Translations under genes and position numbers: made by a program
The notes under the pieces: generated by a model
The model's database searches: none
The model's input: only the letters and a program-made list of their open reading frames with translations
Told to the model about the DNA's origin: nothing
Shown: positions 26,095-39,559 of the stretch, one piece after another
Layout of the letters: each line of letters starts with the position of its first letter
Position numbering within the stretch: the first letter of the stretch is position 1
From: Daphnia carinata
Lineage: Eukaryota; Arthropoda; Branchiopoda; Diplostraca; Daphniidae
Reading direction: 5' to 3'
Assembly (NCBI RefSeq): GCF_022539665.2
Contig: NC_081337.1
Span: 7,974,679-8,038,678 of the forward strand
DNA length: 64,000 nt

Positions 26095-29000
26095 TCACCG
26101 TAACGGCTCGGTGCTGGTGTCCCTAGTGCTAGTCCTTGTTCTGCTATTTGTTCCGGCTGCGCTGGCCCGTGGACAGCCTGACAGGGTGCGGTGGGTGGCG
26201 TAGTTTCCCGTCGTGTGACCCGAACCGTCGCACCCAAGCGTCGGGCATTTCAATTCTTGATTTTGCGTCATACCGGTAGCTGTTGCCGCATTGGCTGCCA
26301 ACATTGCCATTTTTCCGTTTTCCGAAGATCCACCGCGTAAGATGCAGAGCCTTTTTTGGGTTTTTTTTTATTTAATGGAATTATTTGGGTTGTAGTCGAT
26401 AAGGTGTTTAATAATAAACAATGATAAGCCGGATTTGTAAAGATTCTCCCGTCGGAAAAAAAACAAACAAACGTGCAGTGTCCCAATCCGGATCAAATGA
26501 ACGCACAAGAGATCAGCAAAGAGGGAAAACTAAGCTATCAATAGTTGATGAAGCTAGAAGACGAGATTGCGAAATGAGCTTGACAAGGGGGGGGGGGGGA
26601 GAGAACTTACGACGACGAGTCGCTGGATTTATCATGAGCCGACGACGAAACGCCGAAAATCAGGGATGCCGTTGTCGATCCAGCGGTGGTTGCTACCCTT
26701 ACCGGATGCGTGTAACAGGCAGATGTTAACATAGGTGACGCTGGTGTCGCTACAGGGCTCCCTCCAACTCCACCGTATTGGAAATGGGTGTCGTTTCCGT
26801 TTGCGAAATTGGAACATTGATAGGCTGCGGGATCGGGTCCATTTGAGCCTCCGTATCCGTTATAAGACACGGCAGTTTGAGATCCATTGTAGCCTAACAG
26901 ATTTTAACGTAAATAACTGAATATTGATTAAATTGAATGAATTCTGTCGGTACCCAACGTGTCGCGGTAATAGAAAGAGCGTTCGGCGGCAGAATAATCG
27001 GCGTGTAACGGCCGCCCGAAAGCGTAGGAATGTGCCGCTGCTTTGGCCGCTGCAGCCGATGCTGTGTCGCCAATGTAGACGTCCGTGTTTTCGCTGTGTT
27101 GTTGTTGCTGGATCAATTCGTCGCTATTCGATCCGCCTCCGCAGGAAAAATCTAACGGATCAGTTTGCTCTTCTGGCTGTAAACTGCTGTTCAATTTTGT
27201 CTCTTTGTGTTGTTGCACGGTGATCGTATAGGGATCGCTGCTATTTTGCCCGTTGTAATCCCCATTTTCCGACTGTTTTAAACACCGAAAATTAAATTTT
27301 TCTATTTTTTTTTTATGGCATTTGAAATATTTTGAATGAAACTTACTCCGTTGATTGTTGATGGAGGCGCTTCTAAACTGCATTTCACCGATAAGTTGAT
27401 GGCTGTACTGCACGGTGTGAATGCATTTCCGACACTTTGAAGTTAAAAAAAAAATCGCATATAGAGAATTAATTTTTTTTTATAACTACCGAAAGAAAGA
27501 ATTTTGCATACTTTGTGTAATAAGACGGGGCGTGGTGGTCTCCGCTTTCTGATTGTTGCTGGATCAAGCCTTGGCCATTATCCACTCCGGCCACGCCGTC
27601 TGCTTGAATAGCGCTGTAAGATTCTTGTTGTCGTTGCTGATTGTGATCATCGGATCCCATAGAATCTTTATTATTGCCCTTGTTATTTTGCAATGCGTTT
27701 GTTTCGTAAATAGCAGACGACGTTACTCCCCCGCTATTACTACCCGTAACGTTTTCTCCAGCCGCCGTTCCGGCCGGATTGCCGCAACTACCGTCGGGTG
27801 TTAAGGGAAACGAATGTTGATAAGCGGTCGCTACCGCTGCTACTGCAGGGGTTATTGTGGTTGCGCTACTTATAACAGCAGAGGGTGGTAGGGCCATGGG
27901 AACTGGCGGAACGACGGAAGCTCCCGGATGGTGGTGATGGTGCAGTCCAGCCGTGAAGTCTGTCGTCCATCCTTGGTGGTGATGATGATGAGTCGTTTGA
28001 TAATATCCAGGATGGTGATGGTGGTGGGGTTGGTGGTGTGGATTAGGGTACAAGTGGTGATAGTAAGGTTGCTGGTAGTAGGCCGTGGGAGCAGTTTGAT
28101 GATAGGCCGTTACGGACGTAGGATCGTTGACGCTACTCCCGGCCATCATCATGCCACTCATCATGGCTGAAGGTGTTCGGAAGGACGACGATTGTTGGTG
28201 GAACAAGGAAGGAGAAGCGCCGTTTCCAGGACTGGAACTGCCGTCTTGACTTCCGCCGGATTTAGAGGAGAGGGGCGTGAGCGGAGTAGAGCGGCAGGAA
28301 CTATTGCCGTCGACGGAGGACTTCAGGTGATGATGGCTGCCGCTGCTAACGTGATCCATCATCATCAAATCGCTAGCTCTTCGGCTCTTTTTTGCATTGG
28401 TGACCGAGGTGATGTGCGGGTGCGTTTGAGAAATTCCGCTGTAGGACGAGTCGACCAATCCGCCGCTTGTCAAGTTATCGTTGCAATCGCTATTGCTCCT
28501 TCCATCGCTATTCCGTTTGTTATTTGATCCGCTCAGTCCGATGCGACCTGACAATACCTGATGAAGGGCCTGATTTTGTTGATGGGTGGGCGTCGAAATC
28601 GAATGGCTTAGATGCGAATGTTGGTGATGGTGGTAGGGCGGACTGACTGGACTGGGCGTGGTCGCAAGTTGACCTCCCATATGTTGTTGGCTTGCGGACG
28701 TCAATGATTTGCTGATAATCGATGAACTTAAATCAGCGCTTCCATTTTTGCTTCCGCCTTTTTACGCACACATCAAAATCATTTTTTATTGAATTTTTCT
28801 TTTGTAATAAATTTTAAAAAAATACTGACCAGAATTTTTGTGACTGACTGTCAAAGTTGCGATGGCCGATGCGCCGCTGCTGCTGGATGAGGGTTGTGAT
28901 AAGCGCTGTCTATTCCTATTACTTTGTCGAACAGCGGCCGCTAACGGACAGCCAGACAGACTCCTGTGCGATGTCCTACCGCTGCTAACGTGTCCCCGTC

Positions 29001-32000
29001 CCGTGCAGCCTGGCGTCGGGCATTTGACGATAGTTTCGTGCATGGCTAATACTGTTGCAAACAAATTTTTTTTTTTTTAGATTCTTTTCCCCCAAATTTT
29101 TTTTACTATTTTCTTTAAGTAATTTTTTAAAACTCTATTGTTAAGGTTCGGCAACTGGTTTCGTATTTGCTTCTATCAAAGTTTTTTTTTATTTTTTTCT
29201 TGATGCAATTTTTTTCCAACAGTTTTTGTTTTGTTAAGTGCGCAATCTGCCGTGAGATTTTTCCCGTATGTTGCGGGTTCCATTTGATTCGCCATTTTTG
29301 GTCGTTCTCAAAAGCCGTGTGTACAAAAGAAGAAGCGGGTTGGAGAATGAGGAGCTTTTTTTTTTAAAGGGATGAAACGACCTGAGCGGATGAAACAATT
29401 TTCTAATGAGCTAGTTGCTCTCTTTTCTTTCTCTTTTTCGGGTTCGGTTGGTTTTGTTTGAAAACTCTTGGGTATTAAAAGGCGAGTAGTTCCACTGCAA
29501 CAGCCCGCGGGTCATTCAAAAGTTTTCGGCCGAAGTCTGGGCGCGTTTTTATTATTACACGCGATGATGAATAACGACCGTTGCACAACTCACAGACTCT
29601 CGAGTCTCTATCGCTTAATATACAGTATAGGAAATAAATTAATCGCTAACTTGAAAGAATGATTTCTTTTAGTTGGTGAACAGAGAAGCAGAAATGAAAA
29701 GAGTTTTTTTTTGTCGGCGCAAATCGGTGACTTATTGTAGACATCATCATTCGGGATAGTGACTGCTACCCTACGACAGAGTCCCCCACTCGTTCATTGC
29801 GTCGACTTACTTTCAGGCGTGACTTTATCCTTCCTGGGGCATCCCGATAGGCTGCACAGTTTGAAATTATTAAAAAAGAAAAAAAAAGAGAGAAACAAAT
29901 GAATGATTTGTACACATAGATTTGTTTTAAATTTTGTTTTAAATTACCTCCGGTGATGGGTGTAAAGTCCGGTCACGTGACCCTGGCCGCTGCATCCCGG
30001 CGTTGGACATTTGTTTGTATCTGCATAACATTTAGAGAGGAAAAAAAGATTTTGAATGAAATGTTAAGGAGGTACGAACCGCATTTCCTATTTTTTGTTT
30101 TTTTTTGTTTATAAATTTTGAAAAACCATTTCTTGTCCGCACCTTGCCCAGAATATCGTGTACGTTCTAGTCCGTGAAAACCTACGCCTTTGCTTGACTT
30201 TTGCTTGTTCACAAAGTTTTATTTTTTTCTAAAGTTCTTGATACTCGGTAAATATTTCAGTTTCCCAATTCAAGCGATTCAGGACCGGAATAGAATTTCA
30301 GATATATTGCAATTATCAAAATATCTGTGAACCTATTTAACGATGTCATTCATCTAGTTGGACATCGGGGCGATGTTATTAATGGAACTTAGTGTGTTGT
30401 GAACGTTACTTAGATGACGTGAATATTCAACTTTTTTTCGTGAAAACTGCAGCGTATTGACGGGCTTTTCATTGACGAAAAAAAAAACTTTCCCGTTCTT
30501 CTTTTGTTTCTACCTAAGGGCGTCCTTTTCACTCAAGTATTTGGGATTGTACAACGTTCATAGAGCGCAGAGCTAATTGAGCTTTGCTCTATATTTATCC
30601 TCTTCATTAGCGTTCTCGTGCGCACTGATGCCATTTGTGATGATGTTTGGTAGTTGCTGGCCTCAAAATCAAAGGCTACCACCCCTTCGGCCATCCTCAT
30701 CAGACAGCTCACATATTACCCTCACGTTTGCTCTTTACCCCTCCGAGCGCGGGCGGGAGATTTAAATTTTTTTTTTGAAAAATCAGTAGAGCTTTAGAAA
30801 AATCCCCTCCAAACTCATTTGAAAAAAGGGGGTGGGGGAGCTGAATGTGTTTGTGAATTGAGGCGTCGTTCAATCGTGTTGCGTGAAGATATGCTCTTGG
30901 GAGGAAGACGCAACTGTATGAGGTGTGTATTATTGATCGAGGCCTACCGTCGCTAATGAGTGCCCGCCAGTCTTCTTATAGGACGCGTTCAATTTCTAAA
31001 TGCGGCATGACACGACGGCATTGCAAAGTAATACCGGAAAGACGTAAATTGCGTGGGCTTTTTTTCCCTTTTGATCCGTCATCAAGACACGACTCGAAAT
31101 CGTATGAAAAGAGGTGTGATAACATTTAAAGCATTCAACTGGTGATGGATTTCGCGTTTTAATTAAATTGCGAATAAAAAAATTAATTTATTGCTGAGCG
31201 CGATTGAAACATTTGAAAATCAATTACTGTGTTACGTATAGGGGCGTTTTCAGTTTAGAGGCAGGGATGTAAGGGAGTGGGGTGGATGTAGAGGGGGTGC
31301 CGCCGTTTGATTGACACATTTTGTCAGTTGCCACGAGGGACGGCAAGGGACACTAAAGAAAAAAGCGTGAGCAGATGGACGTGAATCGAACGCATTTGTG
31401 AAAAGCTATTCTGTACGGGTAATGTCGTGTTTTGTCTTGAGGCTAAATCGCCCTCGTCCCCTTTCGCGTTCTTCTCAATAGCTTTCAGCAAACCATGTCT
31501 CGCCTTTGGCCCAGTTTCTATCAGGCTTGACCCTCTCACCCTTCCCCCTCAAGTCCAGTAGAGAAGAACAAGACATAGCGGGTTTATCTTTTGAAAAAAA
31601 AAAAATCAATGTAATTTATGAATTACATTTTTTTTTTGCTTCACCGAAAGTGTCCTCCATTTTGTTCGTGATTATTTTATTGGATAAATATCAGGGTGGA
31701 TAGGGGGGGGGGATTGAATTGGTCGGTGTTTCTTCAGGGGAGTGTCACGTGTCAAATGAAAAATTCAATAGTAGCGCCAAACGTTAAAACAAAATCACTA
31801 TGCTTTCATAATATGACAATATCTTATTGTTTGATTATTTGCTTAAAATATTCGGTTTTAAACTTCCCGCCTCAACGCAACATTGCTTTTTAAATCCCGC
31901 TTTTCTTGCCCTCTGCGTTTCTTGCTAATGATTTGTAAAACTTGGCTACGATGCCGATACTTGTGTAGCACTTTATAATCCAGTACCTCTGCGGATCATG

Positions 32001-34419
32001 TTGGCCAAATTCACACAAATCCGCACTTGTTGTTGATTTGCTAAATTTACTTATCCCGTACGAATAAAATCCTCATAATTACATGCGGATACTCAAGGAA
32101 GGAAAAGCTTTAAATGTCATCCATTAGCTCGTGTGTTTTGATTGTTATCCAAGGATTAGACCATCTGGTTTTCTAAATGTTCTTAAAAGGAAAGAGCTTC
32201 AAGGAGTACGTGTATAGGCTATACGTACACCACTGCCTGGGAATTAATGAAGTGGGATCTCTCTATCTTTTGTATATATTTGTACACTCGAGTTCTCCTT
32301 AACTAACCGGTGGTTTCTATGAGGTGGTGTGTGGCCGCTCCCTCATCAAAATGGCAGAATAAATAAAAAAAAATGGGAGTGAGACGGGAAAAGGGGTGGA
32401 ACACGCCCTAGAGTGGGGCTTTGCAACATCAACACACAACTCTTGGATAGAGAGGCAGTATTTTCTCTTTTACACTTTGAGACGGGAAATAAAAATAGAC
32501 GCTTTTGCTATTACTATTTGCTTGCTGTGCCGGCAGCTTCAGCCAGCAGCTTCACGGTCGTCATTAATTGCACGTGCCATCTGTTCAGGGAGAGAGAGGG
32601 CCTCTTGGTCGATTCTCTTCGCTGCGTGTGTGTCTGTGTGTATTTAGCCGCCAGGGTCATTAGCATTTGCAGCGGGCAACTCTCTCTCTCCCACATATTA
32701 AGCCCAGCCACCTCCGTGTGTAGACAGAACGGATTGCTTTTCCGCTTTGCTACTGTTACACATAGATAGAGACATATAAAACCCCAAACACCGACAAGGC
32801 TCTCCTTGTTGAATATTCACCGCAGCATCTCCTTCTTTCGTCTATTTCTCTACGAATGAAATCAATCTCATCAACACGCTTGCTAAGAGTTTCAGCCCCT
32901 CTCCAATGCCATGAATCCTCTTAGCCAACAGTTTTTATTACATCCTCCCCCTTTTTTTGTGTTTTTCAAATTCTAACTATTTTCATTTGATAATTTCTTC
33001 GCCATTCTTATTGAATAGTTAACTAGGCAAATGGGTTTTTACTTTACCTTTGGTTAGAGGCGTTGAATTTGATGAGGAACTGGTCCGATGACTGCTGGAA
33101 CTGTTGGCACTGCCAACTGTCGGTGCCGTTCCCGATGAGGAAGAGGTTATGGCTCCCGTGCTGGCCGTGCCCCAATCTGAATAGCCCAATGACGACATGG
33201 CGTATAGCGGGGTAGACATGGCTGCCACTGCGGCGGCGGCGGCCGCTGCAGCAGCCGATGGACTCATCATCCGGTAGCCGCTGCTGCTTCCCGTCGCACT
33301 GTTGTTGATTGTTGTAGCCGTTTGCTGTTGCAAGCAATCGGTTGATGATAGTTGTTGTTGTTGTACCACCGAATTCGCTCGGCTGATGGGTCCGCAATCC
33401 AGCGTAGGCGGAGGCCCACTCGGCGGAGGGAATGAGCAGCTTAACTTTTGTAAAGCCGAGTAATGGTCAGTCAATTCAGGCCGTCCGAAATCGACGTAGC
33501 CCGTCTGGTGACTCATTGCGGACGTTGCGGAGCCGCCGGACCCGTAGACGGGTCCAGCGTATAAAGCGGAATGATAAAGACTTGCGTGAATGTCATGCCC
33601 GGTTGATTGTTGTTGATGCTGTTGTTGTTGCTGCTGCAATTGATGCAATTGCTCGGCAGATTGTTCCAACTTGACGTAGTTACTGCTATTGTTGTTTCCG
33701 TGTTGTTGTTGATGTTGCTGATGGTGGTGGTGGTGATGAAGATCTTCTTGTTTGACACCAGCAGCTGCTGCGGCCGCCACGGCCGCTGCGGCTGCTGCCA
33801 ACGACTCTGTGTAGAGACAAGAGGACGAGAAGAGGTGATCCTCTTTTTTGACGTAGGACGGATCCTGATGTTGTTGTTGTTGCTGCTCTTGGTGTTGTTG
33901 TTGTTGCTCTTGCTGGTGATGGTGGTGATAGGACGAACGGATCAGGACGTCCCTCTGATTGTTGTTGGTGAGGTCGGCGTCGTGTTGATCGTGTTGACCC
34001 ATTTTAGATGCAACTGTCGACTCTTCGCCTTCGGGGCGGGTCGGTCCACGATGGACGCCCGTCGAAGAAGCCAACATCTCTTCCCCTCCGTGATAGGAAG
34101 ACATGATTGAATTGTTTATAATTCGATCTTCGGATCTGTTTGTGATCAACCTGTTGTTGTTGTTGTACTCGGTCGACCTGCACCGTGTGTCGATCTTGAG
34201 CAAGTTTTGAAGTTCGTGAGCGACGGTGACAGTTGGTGTGGATTCGTCGCTGTGTTGACACTGTAAAGACGAAGAGGATGAGTTGGATGATGAGGAACAA
34301 GAAGAAGAAGTCGATGATGGTGCGCTGGTACTACCGGCTGCTTGCAAAGTCAATAGCTGAAGTGAACGACGTCCAAAGACTTTGCCGATTGCGCTACTGT
34401 CGTCAGCGACGCTTTCCAT
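26095..34419 (-). CDS. MYT1: MYT1/ST18-family CCHHC zinc-finger transcription factor
   Basis: This is a nuclear DNA-binding factor of the MYT1/MYT1L/ST18 family, linked to neural differentiation in animals. Nine coding exons: 34419-33048, 30020-29948, 29851-29811, 29051-28830, 28757-27512, 27407-27347, 27272-26954, 26893-26611 and 26350-26095. All are phase-consistent, giving 1290 aa. Zinc finger 1 (from [11 protein letters not shown], about residues 462-486) is split by an intron. Finger 2 follows PEILAMHE, the family linker, at about 506-530. Finger 3 ([11 protein letters not shown]) is at about 1241-1265. The rest is low complexity: poly-Gln, poly-His, poly-Ala and Ser runs before finger 1 and in the 1.25-kb exon. 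Vertebrate members have six or seven fingers; only three are seen here. The acceptors of the 28757 and 26350 exons are A-rich. The TGA at 26095 overlaps a donor-like CG|GTGAGG, so the C terminus may be longer. Confidence 0.9.
30021..33047 (-). other. Large first coding intron of the MYT1-like gene
   Basis: The intron runs from donor AAAG|GTAAAG to acceptor TTATGCAG, 3.0 kb, much longer than the other introns in the window. No exon is evident. Near 32562-32583 there is a compact motif group (TAATTG homeobox-type core, CACGTG and CATCTG E-boxes) that could be an intronic enhancer. A poly-G run lies at 31703-31712. Confidence 0.5.
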
Positions 34420-37400
34420 CCTCCCTCCCGTGAGACATTCAAATCTCGCTCTACGACACTCTTGCACGAGCGTCTTTTTTTCCCCTCTTCTTTTAAGTCT
34501 ATCGTATCCACGTCCAGCTGATCCTTGGAAATCAAAAATATCTTTTTTTTCTTTTGTCCGGTGCTATCGCGTTGATGTCGATCCTAGGGATCCAGCGAGC
34601 AAAAACGAGGGAAAGAATGACTCGAGCTTTTGTTTAGGCCCCTTTTTTTTTTGTTTTTTATTCGGATTCACCCTCAGCCCGTTTTCACACTCGTAACGTT
34701 CCCTACTCTACAGACGTAGAGCCAATTGTCTTGTTATTGAGGTCCAGCTTTTTTCCCCTCGTTTTCTTTGGTATATCAACCGATCAGTAGTTGGAAGCTG
34801 GCTTAGAGCAATTCAACATTTCTTGTGATGCCACGGTACACCGAGGCTGATGTTATCTTTTTTTTCTTCTCCTGGAATTCTTGCTTTTATTTTTTGCTGT
34901 AACCTAAAAAATGTAGAAAAGGTTAATTTTTGAGTAGTGGGTTTTAAACATCTTTTTGGTTTCAAAAGAAACTATTATTGGCGCGCGTTTTAAATTTTAT
35001 AAAAGGGATTCTAGACTCTTATTGAGCTGCTGAACACGAGGGTGGATAGTCTAGAAAAGATCAGCTCAAAACAACTGAGCAAACCAGCCACCCAATCCAT
35101 CCGAGTGGGGAGACACATGACACGAATTTTTTTGTTTTTTGAATGGGTCTCTTAAATGATGGATGAATGTGTAAGAGCAAAAAGGATAGGATGAGCAGCA
35201 CAGCTCCAAGGAGAAGGAAAGGGAACCTCTAATTGGAGAATCGATGACTGCTGGCTGTCGATCTCACTGCATTTTCGGTGAGAAGACATCAGAGAAGGAA
35301 CAAGCGAGGCCAAGGACGGAGCCATCACAGACACGATATGCTTACTACTAAACACGTGCGTACTCGTTGCCCCCCCCCCATCAAGAGATACTTTGAATCT
35401 TATCGACTAAAATTTTATAGGGTGAAAAATGATATCGAAATGTAGAATCCTTTTCTCTTGTTTGCTTTGCTCACAGGCTCCTCAGTTGATGCACGTCGTT
35501 CAATCAATTGAACATCATCCATCGTTTTTGTCGTTACGTCTGATCTGGGGGGAAGAGATGCTCACCATTTGCGAGACAAAGAGAGGTGTATGTATATAAA
35601 GACACTACAGAGACCCATAGTAAACCTCCCAAAAGAAGACGACACATCACATACTAATCACGAAAAGCTATATGTCGACGTCTATGGTGTCATACGAAGG
35701 AAAGAATCGAAATTGAAGGGCAGCGCGGGGAACCATCCAGCTTGGATCGTATACATCCAATAGCTCAGCACTAAATGTATGGGCTATAGATCCTTTAGCC
35801 AGTGGTGTCTTGTTTCTCTCTGTGCTGGCAAATGTTGGCAAGGGCTAGTTTCACCGGATATATATATTTTTTTGAGGGGGATGGCGGGAGGGGTTGGGAA
35901 AACGGCAGCAGCATGTTGCCATGTCGGCACTGATTCAGAGTCCCGGCGGGAAATCTCCAAACGCATTTGGTCCCGCCTTTTAGACTCCTATACTAGTATC
36001 TATAGGCGTCTCTATGTATATATAAGGAATCAGATTATATCAATACCCAATATCAATTCATCGTCACGGGTGTGTTTTTTTTTCCGGGTGTGGGCGACAT
36101 GTTTAGATTACCAAGTCGCAACGTAAAAAACCCACTACCCCTCCACATTTTTTTTTTTTAGGTGAAATGAAGTAATAGGAGAGCTGGGTAAGAAATGCTG
36201 ACTATCTCTGTTACAAGTATCATCACAAATCGCTTATTCCTTATATGTTGTACATAGAAAGTAAGATGAAATATCATCAAATAGAAAAAAAAAACGTGAA
36301 AGAAAAGTCCCGGGAGATGGCCAATGTCGGACGGGAGGGTCCGAATCACATAAGGATGGGGAAAAAGAACAGAACAAGAAAAAAAAATGTTTCTATAAAT
36401 CGACTTTCTCGTTTTTAGTCGGGTGACGAGAGATCCAGTTAGGCTCCAAACATATCCCGACGGCCAGCAAGTTTTGACCAAGAGGATATATCTATAATAG
36501 TGGGGAATTGGTGATCTCATTTTTTTTTTTCTCGTTGTCCTTTATTTTTTTGCCGAAAATTTATTATTCCCAATCTTCTTGATACTGTTCTTTTGCACGT
36601 AAATGCTATCGTTACGCTTAGTTATAGGTTTTTGTCTAGTATTATAGGCCTATAGGGGTCGATCGGTCTGATGGGCTGTCTGTTTTTTTTTTCTTTTTCT
36701 CCCTTCTTGCTCGACTTTGAATTGTTAGATTATATGGCTAGCCCGGACAGCGAAGGCCTAGGAGGCCTTTTACTAATTGATAAAAAAGCTTGAGGCGCAT
36801 TCGTTCCAGTCAAAGCTCTCTATACATGTTTAGGTTTTAAGGCTGCTTACACTCTTGCATCTAGTATCGCGGGAGCACTAGTTTGATTGTAATGAGCCCA
36901 GGCCTTTGCTTCATTCCCCCGTTTTCTTCCCTCTAGCTCCGGCCATCAGGGTCCAATCAAACGCGGGGCCAGGATTGTATAGCTCGCTTCTTTTAATAGT
37001 TGGAAAGCGCAAAGGGTCGATTGTCCGAATCTATGCTGCGTACAAAAACACAAATGTAACGGTTGAACAGCAATAACAAATTCATTCCTCCTTTGGTTTT
37101 AAATTAGGGGGAAAAAAAAGCAACAGATAATGATCTTATTTTTTTTGTTCGTATTTGTACCTATATACTGATTGCGTCTCATAAAAAGGGACCTTTTTTT
37201 TCTCTCTCGATCGTTTCTATTTCGGAAAGCCGACGCACATTGAGGTGGGGGGAGGGGTCTAGAGAGTAGTAGGCCACATGCCGTTGAACCTATGGTCCAC
37301 CCGGTCTTCCATTTGATTGTGTCGTGATACTATGGTAGAATTAGTATAGAGCAATCATCATCATGATCATTAACATGACGATGACGTTCCCAATTGACGT

Positions 37401-39559
37401 GCCAGGACGAAATGTCGAGCTTGGCGTTACTGAACGCCCTGGTGCCATAGTGACGCGTAGACACTGCACTGGCAGAAATCGATTCCCTTTTTTTCCTGTA
37501 TTTTTCGCTTTTCTTTTTTTTAAATGAAATTTTGTTTGAAAAAATAATGTAAAAGTGATTTTTTTTTGGTCCCTCCAGGTAGTTTCTTTTGTTTTTCTGT
37601 GTCACCGACTCGATAGGTTTTTAAAGTAAAAGGATTGGTGGCAGGATTTAAAATCACATGCTGGACAGCTTGTTGGGAATGCGGCCAAGATTGTGTCTCT
37701 TTTTATTACGACATTCCAATCTGAAAACGATTACATATGGCCGTTTTTTTTAGAAACTACTATTACAGGTAGATCTGTACATTACAGCCAGCATGGCCTT
37801 GTATTAAATCTTGAACAATAAGGATAAGAAAGAGTGGGCAGTCAGGAAGGGTTGGTGCTGATCACAGTCTCCGTGGTAACGTGTCTGAAGTCCTTCTTCA
37901 TATTGCGACTCATAACATTTTTCCCCTTGCTAGACAATCTACGACTAAGTTAATACTTGTGTAATATATCAATAGAAGCCAGAGGAGACAAACGTAGAAA
38001 ATCGAAATACGATGGCCAGTCGATTGACTAGAAACAAAAGTGAATCATCTTTTAAGATTTTTTTTTATTCTCTTTGTCCTTGATTTGAAGCGATCACGTT
38101 TAATATCAGAACTCCCTTCTGTCCGCCAGCAGAGCGTTCCAGCGCGGTTGCCACGGATCGCCCCGAGCTACAAATGAGGGATATCTCTTTGAAAAATCGT
38201 TCACAGCAACCGAAATCCACAAAAACACGCGGAATAGAAGGTTTTCTAGGGGTGTGTGTTAGATATCCCCAATCGGTATTGAGTTGATAACCCAAGCAGT
38301 ACACCTCTGCATAATAGTAAGAAGAAGAAAAAGCCATTACAAATATAATTGCGACAGCCTAACTGGTTTTTGTGGATGTCATATTGAGGGTGTTGGAGGC
38401 TTTCCAATTGATTCGTTTGAAGTGAATTGGAAACAAGGCTAGCGAGAAAATGTTCTAATAATGGGTGAATACAATCTAGGCCTATAATGTGCTGCAAGTG
38501 GGGCAGGTCCTTTTTATTTTTTAATAATAGCGATTTATGGAACAATTATGTACCAGAAGTTGGAGAAAAATATCACCCAACCGGCTGTTACACCTCATTG
38601 AGCAGGGTTCCAAATGAAATTGAGTTAGCAATTTTCAGAGCTCATTTTGATTTGATTTTCATTTCTCTCTAATTGAAAAAAAAAGCTTATTGGCACACTG
38701 ACAAAAAGTTATTTGTGTGATGATGATTCGTTTTTAATTGGACGAGATCTCGATGCTCAAATTGAAGACAAATCTTAAAGCATCGCAATTTTCTTCGAAG
38801 AGACGAAGCTAAAAATTAATGGTTAAAGGTCGATTTGTCCATCAATCTTTTTGACATACACAACCAAAGATGATTACATGTCGAACCCCGTTCGTGTGTG
38901 GGGGCAAACGCGCTTTTTTCTATCTGTGCTTGCTGTTAAATGATCTTTCACAATCAATACATTGAAGACGATAGTGAAAAGCACGAGCAAAAAGATGGGT
39001 CAAAATCGCTTGTTTTAATCCTCGCCTTTCAATTGATGAAGTTGCTGATCATGTTTTGACTGTTGAACTCGGTGTTACGTAAAAAGCAAACGTACTGGTT
39101 AATATACTTGAGCTATACAATGAAAAGGAAGACCGATTTCAACCTGGATGTTTGCCACTGCCTTGTCTCATGTGCTAGTAGCACAGGGCTCAGCTATTAA
39201 ATATCTCTTTGAAAAGAAGGGAGCATCCATGGCCTACGTATAGAGTGGTAGCAACATCATTCGTCTCTTGGCAAATGATCTGTCAAGGTATATATCCTTA
39301 CAGATCGGACCCACTGAAGGATCTTCTTCATTGAATAGAGAACCTCTAACCCCCCCCCCCCCACACTCGATTCCGTTTTACTGAGGGAATACCCCAACGC
39401 TTCTTTCTTGTGGGGTAGAAAATGAAGGGACGAAAAGAAAATTCTTTGCTGCCAAAATCAAAACGTTTTTTCTCTCTATCTCTTTTATTATCTGGTTTCC
39501 CTTTTTGCTTCAGAAATCGTTTTTAATATATCGATGCATTTTTTTTTTTTCTCTTTCAG
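34420..39559. other. Upstream region of MYT1-like gene
   Basis: The first few hundred bases should be MYT1-like 5' UTR and promoter. A TATAAA-containing element (ATTTTATAAAAGGG, 34995-35008) could serve either strand. The rest shows no supported exon. Poly-C runs lie at 35370-35379 and 39350-39362, and TATATA stretches are scattered. Frames near 35569-36126 and 38065-38545 look like chance. Confidence 0.4.

Noticed and set aside
33607-34110. 167-codon plus-strand Leu/Val-rich frame
   Set aside because: It is antisense to poly-Gln/His codons of the MYT1-like gene; the hydrophobicity is an artefact of CAA/CAG read backwards.
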